Part shown: positions 45,716 through 55,903 of the stretch, piece after piece
How positions within the stretch are numbered: the stretch's first letter is position 1
How the letters are laid out: every line of letters starts with the position of its first letter
NCBI RefSeq assembly: GCF_006770265.1
Contig: NZ_CP017194.1
Span: 930,001 to 994,000 of the forward strand
Direction of reading: 5' to 3'
DNA length: 64,000 bases
From: Lactococcus carnosus
GTDB taxonomy: Bacteria > Bacillota > Bacilli > Lactobacillales > Streptococcaceae
Translations under genes and position numbers: made by a program
Notes under the pieces: generated by a model
Databases searched by the model: none
What the model was told of the DNA's origin: nothing
The model's input: the letters and a program-made list of their open reading frames with translations, nothing else

Positions 45716-45753
45716 TAGAAAACGTTTACATAGCATGCGTATTTTGCTATACT
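45716..45753 (+). promoter_or_regulatory. gtfA promoter with cre-like operator over -35
   Basis: TTTACA (45725-45730), 17-base spacer, TATACT (45748-45753) with TG extension at 45745-45746. TAGAAAACGTTTACA (45716-45730) fits cre with one mismatch and overlaps the -35. Confidence 0.65.
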
Positions 45754-45794
45754 ATACTTATTAAACGATTGACAAACTATCAGAGGAGAAAACG

Positions 45795-47240
45795 ATGCCA
45801 ATTCAAAATAAGGTGATGCTAATTACATATGCGGACAGTTTAGGTAAAAATTTGAAAGAGCTACAAACTGTACTTGCTGATGATTTAAAAGGGGCGATTG
45901 GTGGTGTGCATTTGTTACCCTTCTTTCCATCGACAGGAGACCGAGGGTTTGCACCGCAAGATTATCGTCATGTTGACAGTGCATTTGGTGATTGGGAGGA
46001 TATCGAGGCAATCGGTGAAAATTACTATCTGATGTTTGACTTCATGATTAACCATCTATCTCGTCAAAGTCCTGAGTTTATTGATTTCAAAGAGAAGAAA
46101 GATGCATCAGAATTTGCAGATTTATTTCTTCGAAATAAAAACTTCTGGCCAGAGAATCGGCCGACTCAGGCAGATATAGATCTGATCTATAAACGCAAGG
46201 ACAAGGCACCATTTCAAGAAGTAACTTTTGCTGATGGGACACATGAGCTTGTTTGGAATACCTTTGGTGAAGAACAGATAGATCTTGATGTGACTCAAGC
46301 CGTTACAAGGCAATTTATCAAAGCAACTTTGACACAATTGATTGATCATGGTTGTGATATCGTGCGTCTGGATGCCTTTGCTTATGCCATTAAAAAGTTA
46401 GATACAAATGACTTTTTCGTTGAACCTGAGATTTGGGAGTTACTAAACGACATCAGAGACATCACGATGGCAAAAGGGTGTGAGATTTTACCAGAGATTC
46501 ATGAACACTACAGTATTCAACATAAAATCGCGTCACATGATTTCTATATCTATGATTTTACTTTACCGATGGTCGGTCTTTATACACTCTACTCAGGAAA
46601 AACAAATCAATTAGCTAAATGGCTAAAGATGTCACCTATGAAGCAATTTACAACATTAGATACACATGATGGCATTGGTGTTGTTGATGCTGCTGATATT
46701 TTAACGCAAGCAGAAACAGATTATACATCTGAAGAACTCTATAAAGTTGGCGCTAATGTCAAGAAAATTTTTTCATCTGAAGCCTATAATAATCTAGATA
46801 TTTATCAAATTAATTCAACCTATTATTCCGGTTTGGGAGATAACGATGCTGCTTACTTACTGGCACGTGCCATTCAAGTTTTTGCACCGGGTATCCCGCA
46901 AGTCTACTATGTCGGCTTGTTAGCAGGAAAAAATGATCTTGAGCTATTAGAAGCATCAAAAGAAGGCCGTAATATCAATCGACATTATTATGATCTGCCA
47001 GAAATTAAGACAGAATTACAACGGCCAGTCGTCCAAAAATTGTTGGCACTCTTAACCTTCAGAAATACGGCTGCAGCCTTTGATCTTGAGGGGAGTATTG
47101 AAGTTGAGACACCAAGTGAGCATGAGATTATCATTAGACGATTTGATGCGCAAAAAGAAACTTGTGCGGTACTGGCGGCGAATGCCAAAACATATGCGTT
47201 TGAGATTAAGCTTAACGGAGAAAAAATATCAGGGTTATGA
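45795..47240 (+). CDS. gtfA: Sucrose phosphorylase (GH13_18)
   Basis: Splits sucrose with phosphate into glucose 1-phosphate and fructose, completing raffinose use after galactose removal. 481 residues, typical. Motifs: [17 protein letters not shown], nucleophile Asp in [10 protein letters not shown], acid/base Glu in [24 protein letters not shown] ahead of ATG 45795. Some GH13_18 members act on sucrose 6-phosphate; the raffinose context favours sucrose. Confidence 0.92.
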   Translation: MPIQNKVMLITYADSLGKNLKELQTVLADDLKGAIGGVHLLPFFPSTGDRGFAPQDYRHVDSAFGDWEDIEAIGENYYLMFDFMINHLSRQSPEFIDFKEKKDASEFADLFLRNKNFWPENRPTQADIDLIYKRKDKAPFQEVTFADGTHELVWNTFGEEQIDLDVTQAVTRQFIKATLTQLIDHGCDIVRLDAFAYAIKKLDTNDFFVEPEIWELLNDIRDITMAKGCEILPEIHEHYSIQHKIASHDFYIYDFTLPMVGLYTLYSGKTNQLAKWLKMSPMKQFTTLDTHDGIGVVDAADILTQAETDYTSEELYKVGANVKKIFSSEAYNNLDIYQINSTYYSGLGDNDAAYLLARAIQVFAPGIPQVYYVGLLAGKNDLELLEASKEGRNINRHYYDLPEIKTELQRPVVQKLLALLTFRNTAAAFDLEGSIEVETPSEHEIIIRRFDAQKETCAVLAANAKTYAFEIKLNGEKISGL

Positions 47241-47315
47241 TAGAATATAGTCAACATATTAGGTGTCAAGAGTTAAATGGAAATGATACTTAGAATAGAT
47301 AGATTGAGGTAAGAA

Positions 47316-48305
47316 ATGACAGTTTTAATTTTAGGCGGAGCGGGTTATGTTGGTAGTCATGCGACAGATGAATTTTTAGCGCGTGGCTATGATGTGGCTG
47401 TCGTTGATAACTTATCGACCGGCCATCGTGCCGCAGTCGCTGATAAAGCCCGTTTTTATGAGGGGGATATCCGTGACAAGGATTTCTTAGCTGATGTCTT
47501 TACTAAGGAGTCGGATATCGAGGGTGTTATGCATTTCTGCGCCTATTCCTTGGTTGGTGAATCGATGGAAAAACCACTCATGTATTTTGAGAATAATGTG
47601 GGTGGTGCGATGACCCTACTTGATGTGATGCATCAGTTTGATGTCAAACATATCGTCTTTTCATCAACAGCAGCTACCTTTGGTATCCCAGAGGTATCAC
47701 CGATTACTGAGACAACACCACAAAACCCGATCAATCCTTACGGCGAAAGTAAACTGATCATGGAAAAAATGATGGCGTGGCAAGCCTCAGCGACTGATAT
47801 GACCTATGTTGCCTTACGCTATTTTAATGTAGCAGGTGCCAAACATGATGGGTCAATTGGCGAAGCACATAAAAATGAAACACACTTGATACCCATCATC
47901 TTGCAAGTTGCACTTGGTCAACGAGATAAAATCATGATCTATGGCGATGACTACCACACAGAAGATGGCACTTGTGTTAGAGACTATATCGGTATGACAG
48001 ACTTGATCGATGCGCATATCAAAGCATTGGCCTATCTAAAAGCTGGTGGCAAGTCAGATGCCTTTAACTTAGGGACTAAAACAGGCTACTCAAACTTGCA
48101 AGTACTCGAAACTGCAAGACAAGTAACTGGTCATGCGATTCCATCTGAGATTGGTCCTCGCCGAGCTGGAGATCCTGATGCCTTGGTTGCGGATAGCAGC
48201 AAGGCCCAGGAAACGCTTGGCTGGAAACCAACTGAAAGCTTGACTGATATTATCGGTAACGCTTGGCAGTGGCATCAGAAGCATCCTCATGGCTATACTG
48301 ATTAA
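47316..48305 (+). CDS. galE: UDP-glucose 4-epimerase
   Basis: Interconverts UDP-galactose and UDP-glucose, the final Leloir step for galactose released by Aga. 329 residues, short-chain dehydrogenase fold: [14 protein letters not shown] at the N-terminus, catalytic Ser in FSSTAATFG and YxxxK in [12 protein letters not shown]. galK and galT are not here. SD GAGG at the right place. Terminator follows. Confidence 0.94.
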   Translation: MTVLILGGAGYVGSHATDEFLARGYDVAVVDNLSTGHRAAVADKARFYEGDIRDKDFLADVFTKESDIEGVMHFCAYSLVGESMEKPLMYFENNVGGAMTLLDVMHQFDVKHIVFSSTAATFGIPEVSPITETTPQNPINPYGESKLIMEKMMAWQASATDMTYVALRYFNVAGAKHDGSIGEAHKNETHLIPIILQVALGQRDKIMIYGDDYHTEDGTCVRDYIGMTDLIDAHIKALAYLKAGGKSDAFNLGTKTGYSNLQVLETARQVTGHAIPSEIGPRRAGDPDALVADSSKAQETLGWKPTESLTDIIGNAWQWHQKHPHGYTD

Positions 48306-48326
48306 TAGCAAATAGGGTTAATATGA

Positions 48327-48362
48327 GAACGTGTAGAGAATCAATTTCTGCACGTTTTTTTT
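48327..48362 (+). terminator. Intrinsic terminator after galE
   Basis: AACGTG / CACGTT arms with inner AGAGAA/TTTCT pairing and eight Ts. Confidence 0.8.
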
Positions 48363-48549
48363 AGACTTCAAATGCGTATCTATATACCTGACTAGTTATT
48401 TTAGGCATAATTAAGCGCATATATGCATTACGATAGGTAAGTCTATCAGCCGATTTGGTAAAGTTAATCAATGTATAGATGAGTTTTGGGGGTTCAGTAC
48501 AGTGTCTAGCGATTAGCTAACCTCAATTTGAACCCAATTAAGATTTACT

Positions 48550-48572
48550 TTGGAAGCGCTAACAATTATAAT
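48550..48572 (+). promoter_or_regulatory. cre site and -10 of the PTS regulator gene
   Basis: TTGGAAGCGCTAACA (48550-48564) matches WTGNNANCGNNNNCA exactly; TATAAT at 48567-48572 follows immediately, so CcpA would sit between -35 and -10. Confidence 0.7.
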
Positions 48573-48593
48573 AAAAATGTAAGGGAGGATAAA

Positions 48594-50419
48594 ATGATTA
48601 GACAAGAAATCAGCTTAACTGAATGTGACAGACAAGCTTTAGCCATCTTAATGATTTCAGTTGAACTTGAAGATGTTTCTGTTTATCATTTACAAGATGC
48701 TTTACTGGTTTCACGAGGAACTGTTTTAACTGATATAAAAAAAATACAAAGTCATGCGATAGCATATGGCGTATTGTTAAAATATACCAGAAAAAATGGC
48801 TACCGATTCTATGGCAATGAAACAGCAATACGGCTAATGATCCATCATAGCTTGCTGCATTCACTTGATAACGTCATAGCGAGAGAGAGAGTTGAACATC
48901 TACTAAATCAATCTGAAACTCATTATTATAAAGAAGTCGAGTTTGAGATACATCAATTTTTACAAAAAATAGATTAACAGTTGTCCCTAGTAGATTAGCA
49001 GAAACAATCTATTTTTTAGCTTTTGTCATCATAAGAGCTAAGCAACATCCGATTAAGCTCACTGAGAAGCAAACGACCATCTTAGGTAAACTAATCATTA
49101 GGACAAAAGGCAATGCGTTAGTGAGTCATTTTTCAAGTATATTAGATAAAGATGCTGAGACTGATTACTTTACGATGGTGTTGATGGGCATGATTCAATC
49201 AAAGGTACGTGAATTTGGAACTGAATTTCTGTATGACTGTTCGTATCTAATTTGCCAAAAATTTGAACATGCGGTAGGTGTTGTATTTGACAAATTTGAT
49301 GAGGTTGTCGCGCATATTTATGCGCATCTCGTACCCGCATACTTCAGAATGCTCGGTCAATTTAGGATTGAAAATGTCATTATTGAGCAAATACGAAGGC
49401 AATATGAGCACCTGTTTCAGTTGACGCAATATAGCCTTAGCCCATTAGCAGCACTAAGTGGAGAAAAACTAGCAGATAGTGAAATTGGCTACTTTACGAT
49501 TTTATTTGGAGGTGAAATCGCTAATTTAACAGAAAGAATAGGTGAAAAGAGATATCAAGCAATTATTGTTTGTCCAAGTGGTATTAGTAGTTCTTTAATC
49601 ATGATGTCAGAATTAGCAACACTTTTCCCGATGATTGATTTTATAGAAGCTGCATCTTTACAAGAGTTATCAAAGTTACCAATAACCGATTATGACTTGA
49701 TTTTCTCAACGGTTGAGATAGAAACAAAAAAACTGCTTTATGTCATAAAACCTATCTTAACTACCGTTGAAAAAGGAGAATTATTACGACTTGTACAAGA
49801 GGATTTATTGATTCCTACTGTAGTTGTACCATCAGTAACGGAGATGTTGGAAGCAATTCTACCCTATGTAACTTTAAAAGACGGGATTACAAAAGATAGA
49901 ATTAAGAAAATAGCCACCCAAAAATTAATAAAACAACTAAAGAAAAAGGAAGGTGAGTTGCCAATGCTCTCAGATTTATTAACAGTAGATAAGATTCAAT
50001 TTAATGATCAAGACCCCACACCAGACTGGCAATCAGCGATTAGACTAGCCAGTGAACCTTTACTGGATCATCAGGATATATCGATGCAATATGTAGATGC
50101 TATGATTCAAAAGGTCAAAGATTACGGACCATTTATTCATTTAGGATTTGGTATTGCGCTACCTCATGCTAGACCAGAAGATGGTGTTCATCGGTTGGGC
50201 ATGTCACTATTAAAGTTTGAAAATCCAGTCTATTTATTGGAGGATAAAAAACATCCTATCTATGTTTTTATTTGCTTAGCAGCAGTTGATAATGCATCAC
50301 ATCTGCGTGCCTTGAGCAGTCTAACAAAAATATTGACAGACAAACTGTCAGTACAACGTCTTTTGTCGGCTAAGACGACAGAAGAAGTCGTGCAATTAAT
50401 TCAAGAAAAAGAGGAGTAA
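48594..50419 (+). pseudogene. PRD-containing PTS regulator with EIIB- and EIIA-like domains, frameshifted
   Basis: BglG/MtlR-type activator of the following PTS operon. ATG 48594 has AAGGGAGG ahead; this frame ends at 48977 after the helix-turn-helix (VSRGTVLTDIKKI). At the A6 run 48964-48969 the frame changes; seven As would read ...HQFLQKN-RLTVVPSRLAETIYFLAFVII..., a normal PRD. The second frame (GTG 49121 usable start) carries the second PRD, an EIIB-like domain with VCPSGISSSLI, and an EIIA domain (type 2) with phospho-His in IALPHARPEDG. Intact length would be about 608 residues, shorter than the ~690 of double-HTH relatives. Error, decay or slippage cannot be separated here. Confidence 0.8.
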
Positions 50420-50422
50420 ATT

Positions 50423-50704
50423 ATGAGATTAGCAGCAGTGTGTGGCTCTGGGTTAGGGTCAAGCTTTATGGTTGAAATGAACATTCAAACAATTTTAAAA
50501 GAATTGTCTATAAGTGGTGTAGATGTACAGCATTATGATGTTGGTAGTGCCTCACCAGACTTAGCAGATGTATTCTTTGTAGGAGGTGACTTAGCTGATA
50601 GTACGATGCATTTAGGACGTGTGGTCGTTTTGAATAGTATCATTGATATGGACGAGTTGAGAGAAAAAGTAACGGCAGTCGTTAAAGAGGCTGGATTGAT
50701 GTAG
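50423..50704 (+). CDS. PTS EIIB component (UlaB/SgaB-like)
   Basis: 93 residues with the phosphorylated Cys7 in AAVCGSGLGSSFM. Lactose/ascorbate-type EIIB. Begins three bases after the regulator stop. Transfers phosphate from EIIA to sugar entering through the next gene product. Confidence 0.88.
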   Translation: MRLAAVCGSGLGSSFMVEMNIQTILKELSISGVDVQHYDVGSASPDLADVFFVGGDLADSTMHLGRVVVLNSIIDMDELREKVTAVVKEAGLM

Positions 50705-50716
50705 GAGAATTGAAAA

Positions 50717-52081
50717 ATGAAGAGTATATTAAATGTATTAATTGATATTGCGAGTACACCAGCAATTTTGGTAGCACTAATTGCAGTTATCGGCTTGCTA
50801 CTTCAAAAAAAAGGAATTGCAGATATTATAAGAGGTGGCATTAAAACTTTTGTTGGTTTTTTAGTTGTAACAGCGGGCGCAAATTTTGTTGTTTCATCAT
50901 TGGAACCGTTTGGTGTGATGTTTCAAAAAGCTTTCCATGTGACTGGTGTCGTACCAAATAATGAAGCGATTGTCGCAGTAGCGTTAGAAAAGTTTGGTAC
51001 ATATACTGCCTTGATCATGCTAGCAGGGATGATGTTTAATATCTTGTTTGCACGCATCACACGTTATAAATATATTTACCTGACAGGACATGCGACACTC
51101 TATATGGCTTGTATGATTGCTGTTATATTGAGTGTTACTGGTCTAGATGGTATACTACTCGTCTTATTTGGTGGGATATCTTTAGGGCTAGCAAATACAA
51201 TCTTCCCAGCTATCTTACAACCCTTTACGGTTCAAATTACTAAAAACGATTCGGTTGCCTTAGCTCATACAGGTAATTTTGGCTATGCCTTATCGGCAAT
51301 CATTGGTAAATTATTTGGCAATAAAGAAAACTCTACAGAAGATATTAATTTCCCGAAAGGACTCTCATTTCTTCGTGACTCAACAGTATCAATTACCATA
51401 ACGATGGGTGTCGTTTACCTGATTGTAGCAATATTTGCTGGTAATGGTTATGTGACAAAAGAGCTGTCTTCTGGCACTAACTTTATCGTATATGCTTTAA
51501 AACAAGCAGGCAGTTTTGCGGCGGGGGTTTTCATTATTTTAGCTGGTGTGCGCCTCATATTGGCAGAAATCGTACCCGCATTTAAAGGGATCTCTGAGAA
51601 ATTAGTGCCAAATGCTAAACCAGCCTTAGACTGTCCGATTGTCTTTCCATATGCACCTAATGCAGTATTAATTGGTTTCTTCTCTTCTTTTCTAGGTGGT
51701 ATTTTATCACTCGTGATCATGGCTGTTAGTGGCTTACCAATTATTATTCCAGGTGTAGTGCCTCATTTCTTCTGTGGTGCTACATCAGGTGTCTACGGCA
51801 ATGCAACTGGTGGTGTGAGAGGTGCAGTTCTGGGGTCATTTATACAAGGCATTCTGATCAGCTTCATGCCAATTTTTCTGATGCCAGTAATGGGAGATTT
51901 AGGATTTGCAGGATCAACTTTCTCTGATACTGACTATGGCGTTGTTGGGTTATTTTTAGGTAACTTAGCAAACGGTGGCGGTAAACTGTTTGTCATGGTC
52001 GGTATTCTAGTCATCTTGGGGATTGTCTTGGCTACTAGCAAAATAACAAGCCTTCGTTTAAATAAAGAGATGACTAAATAG
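50717..52081 (+). CDS. PTS EIIC component (UlaA/SgaT-like)
   Basis: 454 residues, about 10-11 membrane helices, ascorbate-type PTS permease family with GGIKTFVGFLVVTAGANFVV and FCGATSGVYGNATGG. Ascorbate itself is not certain: no ulaD/E/F/G catabolic genes follow; a transketolase pair does, pointing to a sugar whose phosphate enters the pentose phosphate route. Confidence 0.88.
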   Translation: MKSILNVLIDIASTPAILVALIAVIGLLLQKKGIADIIRGGIKTFVGFLVVTAGANFVVSSLEPFGVMFQKAFHVTGVVPNNEAIVAVALEKFGTYTALIMLAGMMFNILFARITRYKYIYLTGHATLYMACMIAVILSVTGLDGILLVLFGGISLGLANTIFPAILQPFTVQITKNDSVALAHTGNFGYALSAIIGKLFGNKENSTEDINFPKGLSFLRDSTVSITITMGVVYLIVAIFAGNGYVTKELSSGTNFIVYALKQAGSFAAGVFIILAGVRLILAEIVPAFKGISEKLVPNAKPALDCPIVFPYAPNAVLIGFFSSFLGGILSLVIMAVSGLPIIIPGVVPHFFCGATSGVYGNATGGVRGAVLGSFIQGILISFMPIFLMPVMGDLGFAGSTFSDTDYGVVGLFLGNLANGGGKLFVMVGILVILGIVLATSKITSLRLNKEMTK

Positions 52082-52141
52082 TCGATTATGACTATAAGAT
52101 GTGAAAGCTACGTAATAAATTGAATTAAAGTAGAGGTAAAA

Positions 52142-53026
52142 ATGATAATGAAGGAAAGTAAGGCAGTCGCTTCGTATGAAACAGTATTAAAATTGAGGGA
52201 TGCTATCCGACTGGATACATTAAAAATGTTGCAACACATGGGCTATGGTCATATTGGTGGGTCAATGTCAATTGTTGAACTATTGGCGGTATTATATGGC
52301 AAACAGATGAGAATTGATAGTCAAGTACCAGACTGGGCTGAGCGAGATAGGCTTGTTTTATCTAAAGGTCATGCAGGCCCGGCCTTATATGCTACCTTAG
52401 CTAATAAAGGCTTTTTCCCACATGATTGGCTATTCACCTTAAATGAAGGCGGAACGAATCTACCGAGTCATCCAGATAGACTAAAAATACCAGGTGTTGA
52501 TGCCACAACAGGATCTCTAGGGCAAGGGACATCGATTGCTGCAGGCATTGCGACTGGACTGAGGTTATCTGGTAGTGATGCTTATACCTATCTCATAGTT
52601 GGTGATGGGGAATTAAATGAAGGACAGTGTTGGGAAGCATTTCAATTCATTGCGCATCAGAAATTAACGCATTGTATCGTATTTATAGATGATAACAAAA
52701 AACAGTTGGATGGTTATACGGCTGATATTATTAACCAATTTGATATCCAGAAAAAATTGGAAAGCTTTGGTTTTATGACCTTGAAAGTTAAAGGAAATGA
52801 TTTAAAGGCCATAGATGATGCGACTAATTTTCTAAAAGATCAAGAAGATACAGCAGTTGCTATTGTTTTAGATACTGTTAAATCACAAGGTGTGCCATTT
52901 TTTGAAAACCTACATGATAATCACTCTGTCAAGTTTAATACTGAGCGCTATCAACTCGAACTACAGAAAGCCATTGATGAGCTAGCAGCACGGGTAACGA
53001 TTGGAGGAGAAAATCATGACTTATAA
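52142..53026 (+). CDS. Transketolase N-terminal subunit
   Basis: Thiamine-diphosphate-binding half of a split transketolase. 294 residues; HIGGSMSIVELLAVLYG, SKGHAGPALYA, and the cofactor motif GDGELNEGQCWEA. SD AGAGG before ATG 52142 (ATG 52148 also possible). Overlaps the next gene by 11 bases. Confidence 0.92.
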   Translation: MIMKESKAVASYETVLKLRDAIRLDTLKMLQHMGYGHIGGSMSIVELLAVLYGKQMRIDSQVPDWAERDRLVLSKGHAGPALYATLANKGFFPHDWLFTLNEGGTNLPSHPDRLKIPGVDATTGSLGQGTSIAAGIATGLRLSGSDAYTYLIVGDGELNEGQCWEAFQFIAHQKLTHCIVFIDDNKKQLDGYTADIINQFDIQKKLESFGFMTLKVKGNDLKAIDDATNFLKDQEDTAVAIVLDTVKSQGVPFFENLHDNHSVKFNTERYQLELQKAIDELAARVTIGGENHDL

Positions 53027-53978
53027 GTTAAATCCAGATAGGCAAACACTGGGTAACGAGTTACGCTCTGTTTTTGTCGACACACTAGATGAGTTGATGT
53101 CTCAAAATCCCAAAATAATTGCCTTAGAAGCAGACTTAGGTAGTGCAAGTGGCTTTTCAAACTTAGTTAAGCAGCATGATAAACAACTGCTTAACGTTGG
53201 AATTTCAGAGGCTAACATGATGGGTGTTGCAAGTGGTCTTAGTCTTGTTGGCTATCAACCATTTTGTCATACCTTTGCACCCTTTGCGACAAGGCGAGCA
53301 TTTGATCAATTATTTATATCTGGCGGTTATGCACAAACAACACTTAATATATTTGGATCTGATCCTGGCTTTACTGTAGGGCCTAATGGCGGGACACATA
53401 CTTCATGGGAAGATATTGCACTGATGAGGATGATTCCAAATAGTATCGTATGCGATCCAGCAGATGGCGTACAGCTTGCCTGGCTGATTAAAGCATTAGC
53501 AAAGGAAAAAGGCATTCATTATATTCGTGCTAATCGCAAAGCAGTTAGACAAGTCTATGAAGTAGGTGCTACATTTGAAATTGGAAAAGGCAACATACTT
53601 AAACAAGGTCATCATGTTGCTATAGTAGCAGCAGGACAATTAGTCAGTGAAGCACTAGATACTGCTGAAAAACTTAGTGACATGGGAATTGATGCGACAG
53701 TGATAGATATGTTTAGTATTAAGCCGTTGGACGATAGCTTAATTACTTCTCTTTCAAAAGCACATACACATGTAGTAAGTATAGAGAATCATTCAGTAAA
53801 TAATGGCTTAGGCAGTGCGATAGCAGATGTGATTGCAGAGAATGGCCTCAACATCAAGTTATTAAAAATAGGTGTTAATGAGCGCTTTGGTCAAGTAGGT
53901 AGTCCGGATTATTTACAAAATGAATTTGGCTTGTCAGCAAATAAAATACTAGCAAAGCTTTTAAATTTCTTAGCATAA
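53016..53978 (+). CDS. Transketolase C-terminal subunit
   Basis: About 320 residues, pyrimidine-binding and C-terminal domains: ALEADLGSASGF, VGISEANMMGVASGL, FAPFATRRAFDQL. Start set by GGAGGAG ahead of ATG 53016. Works with the previous product; together they move two-carbon units between sugar phosphates. Confidence 0.92.
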   Translation: MTYKLNPDRQTLGNELRSVFVDTLDELMSQNPKIIALEADLGSASGFSNLVKQHDKQLLNVGISEANMMGVASGLSLVGYQPFCHTFAPFATRRAFDQLFISGGYAQTTLNIFGSDPGFTVGPNGGTHTSWEDIALMRMIPNSIVCDPADGVQLAWLIKALAKEKGIHYIRANRKAVRQVYEVGATFEIGKGNILKQGHHVAIVAAGQLVSEALDTAEKLSDMGIDATVIDMFSIKPLDDSLITSLSKAHTHVVSIENHSVNNGLGSAIADVIAENGLNIKLLKIGVNERFGQVGSPDYLQNEFGLSANKILAKLLNFLA

Positions 53979-54007
53979 TCTAGAACATAAGGTATCAAGA
54001 AACAGCA

Positions 54008-54020
54008 AATACCGAACAAT
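54008..54020 (+). promoter_or_regulatory. PurBox upstream of purH
   Basis: AATACCGAACAAT matches the lactococcal PurR activator box AWWWCCGAACWWT at every position. Lies about 100 bases before purH; a possible -10 (TATAAA) lies at 54057-54062. Confidence 0.75.
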
Positions 54021-54053
54021 AAACGTATATTTCCACAAGATATACGTTTTTCT
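54021..54053 (+). terminator. Terminator after transketolase genes
   Basis: AAACGTATAT / ATATACGTTT stem with nine-base loop and a short T run; abuts the PurBox. Confidence 0.7.
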
Positions 54054-54119
54054 ATATATAAAATAATAAAAAACGCTTAAAATTGAACTATCAACTGTTT
54101 TTATAAAAAGGAGAATAAG

Positions 54120-55664
54120 GTGACTAGACGAGCGTTAATTAGTGTGAGCGATAAAGCAGGTATTGTAGCATTTGCTACGACATTACAAGAATTAGGGTGG
54201 GAGATTATTTCTACTGGTGGCACTAAGACGGCCTTAGACGCTGCTGGTGTTGCGACCATTGCTATCGATGATGTGACTGATTTTCCTGAAATGATGGATG
54301 GCCGCGTTAAGACCTTGCATCCTAAGATTCATGGTGGTCTCTTAGCTCGACGTGATCTTGACAGCCATGTTTCTGCTATGAAAGCGCACGATATCCTACC
54401 GATTGATTTAGTTGTCGTCAACCTTTACCCATTCAAGGAAACGATTGTAAAGCCTGATGTGACCTATGCTGATGCTGTAGAAAATATCGATATTGGTGGA
54501 CCATCTATGCTACGTTCTGCTGCCAAAAATCATGCAAGTGTAACAGTAGTCGTAGATCCTGCTGACTATGCTCTAGTTTTGGATGCGTTCTCTGAACATG
54601 GCGATACTAGCTATGAAACACGTCAAAAACTAGCTGCCAAAGTATTTCGTCATACGGCTGCATACGATGCCTTGATTGCTGAATACTTTACCGCACAAGT
54701 GGGTGTCGATAAACCAGAAAAACTAACAGTGACTTATGACCTTAAGCAAGCCATGCGTTATGGAGAGAATCCACAACAAGATGCTGATTTTTATGAAACA
54801 GCATTACCAGTTCCTTATTCAATTGCAGCAGCAAAACAATTGAATGGTAAGGAGCTATCCTTTAATAATATTCGAGATGCTGATGCAGCGATTCGTATTA
54901 TTCGTGATTTCACTGCACCGACTATTGTTGCCTTAAAACATATGAATCCTTGTGGTATCGGTAGTGCTGATACCATTGAAAAAGCTTGGGATTATGCCTA
55001 TGCATCTGATCCTGTTTCAATATTTGGTGGGATTGTTGTCTCAAACCGTGAGGTAGACGTCGAAACTGCTAAAAAAATGCATGATATCTTCCTTGAAATC
55101 ATTATAGCGCCGAGTTATTCTGAGGAAGCCTTAGCGGTGTTAACCACTAAAAAGAAAAACCTAAGAATTTTAGCACTCGATTTCGCGAAACAAGCCGCAT
55201 CAGAAGAGCCAAAAGAGTTGACAGGTGTTCTTGGTGGCTTATTAGTACAAAATCAAGATACGACTGTTGAGTTACGTGATACATGGGATATCGTAACTGA
55301 CCGCCAACCAAGTGAAAAAGAAGTCGCTGCCTTAGAATTTGCTTGGCGTTCAGTTAAATATGTCAAGTCAAATGGGATTATTATCACAAATAATCACCAA
55401 ACGCTAGGTGTAGGTCCTGGACAAACTAATCGCGTTGCATCTGTTAAAATTGCGATTGAGCAAGCTGCAGATCGACTCGAAGGCGCAGTACTAGCATCAG
55501 ATGCTTTCTTCCCATTTTCAGATAATGTAGAGGAAATCGCAAAAGCTGGTATCAAAGCGATTATCCAACCTGGAGGCTCAGTTCGTGACCAGGATGCAAT
55601 TGATGAGGCAAATAAGCATGGTATCGCCATGGTCTTCACTGGTGCACGTCACTTTAGACATTGA
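54120..55664 (+). CDS. purH: Bifunctional AICAR transformylase / IMP cyclohydrolase
   Basis: Last two steps of IMP synthesis. 514 residues: N-terminal MGS-like cyclohydrolase domain ([33 protein letters not shown]) and C-terminal transformylase ([13 protein letters not shown]). GTG start at 54120 with AAGGAG at 54108-54113. Likely activated by PurR through the PurBox. No other pur gene adjacent. Confidence 0.95.
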   Translation: MTRRALISVSDKAGIVAFATTLQELGWEIISTGGTKTALDAAGVATIAIDDVTDFPEMMDGRVKTLHPKIHGGLLARRDLDSHVSAMKAHDILPIDLVVVNLYPFKETIVKPDVTYADAVENIDIGGPSMLRSAAKNHASVTVVVDPADYALVLDAFSEHGDTSYETRQKLAAKVFRHTAAYDALIAEYFTAQVGVDKPEKLTVTYDLKQAMRYGENPQQDADFYETALPVPYSIAAAKQLNGKELSFNNIRDADAAIRIIRDFTAPTIVALKHMNPCGIGSADTIEKAWDYAYASDPVSIFGGIVVSNREVDVETAKKMHDIFLEIIIAPSYSEEALAVLTTKKKNLRILALDFAKQAASEEPKELTGVLGGLLVQNQDTTVELRDTWDIVTDRQPSEKEVAALEFAWRSVKYVKSNGIIITNNHQTLGVGPGQTNRVASVKIAIEQAADRLEGAVLASDAFFPFSDNVEEIAKAGIKAIIQPGGSVRDQDAIDEANKHGIAMVFTGARHFRH

Positions 55665-55735
55665 TACCTGGACTTAATGGGGCAATTTGTGCCCTAAAAG
55701 TGATATCATATGAAAGAAAGTAAATACAAAAATAA

Positions 55736-55771
55736 CCTAAGTAGTCACTTAAATAGCTACTTGGTTTTTTT
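55736..55771 (+). terminator. Terminator after purH
   Basis: AAGTAG / CTACTT stem with a seven-T tail. Confidence 0.7.
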
Positions 55772-55825
55772 GGATAAAAAGACGATCTTGATACTAACCA
55801 GATATGACGCTTTAGCAATAAATTA

Positions 55826-55873
55826 AAAACAACAGTTAATCCAGAGCACAATGCATGGATTAACTGTTGTTTT
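55826..55873. terminator. Bidirectional terminator for purH and dlt operon
   Basis: Seventeen-base perfect arms (55826-55842 with 55857-55873), AAAA on one side and TTTT on the other, 30 bases after the dltD stop in its direction. Confidence 0.85.
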
Positions 55874-55903
55874 GTCAATATATCAGTTACGATATGGGTA
55901 GTA

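Noticed and set aside
48310-48593. Missing first helix-turn-helix of the PRD regulator
   Set aside because: Frames upstream of 48594 give no regulator-like sequence; the short form seems original.
55710-55827. 38-codon ORF between purH and dltD
   Set aside because: No ribosome site and it runs through the terminator stem.
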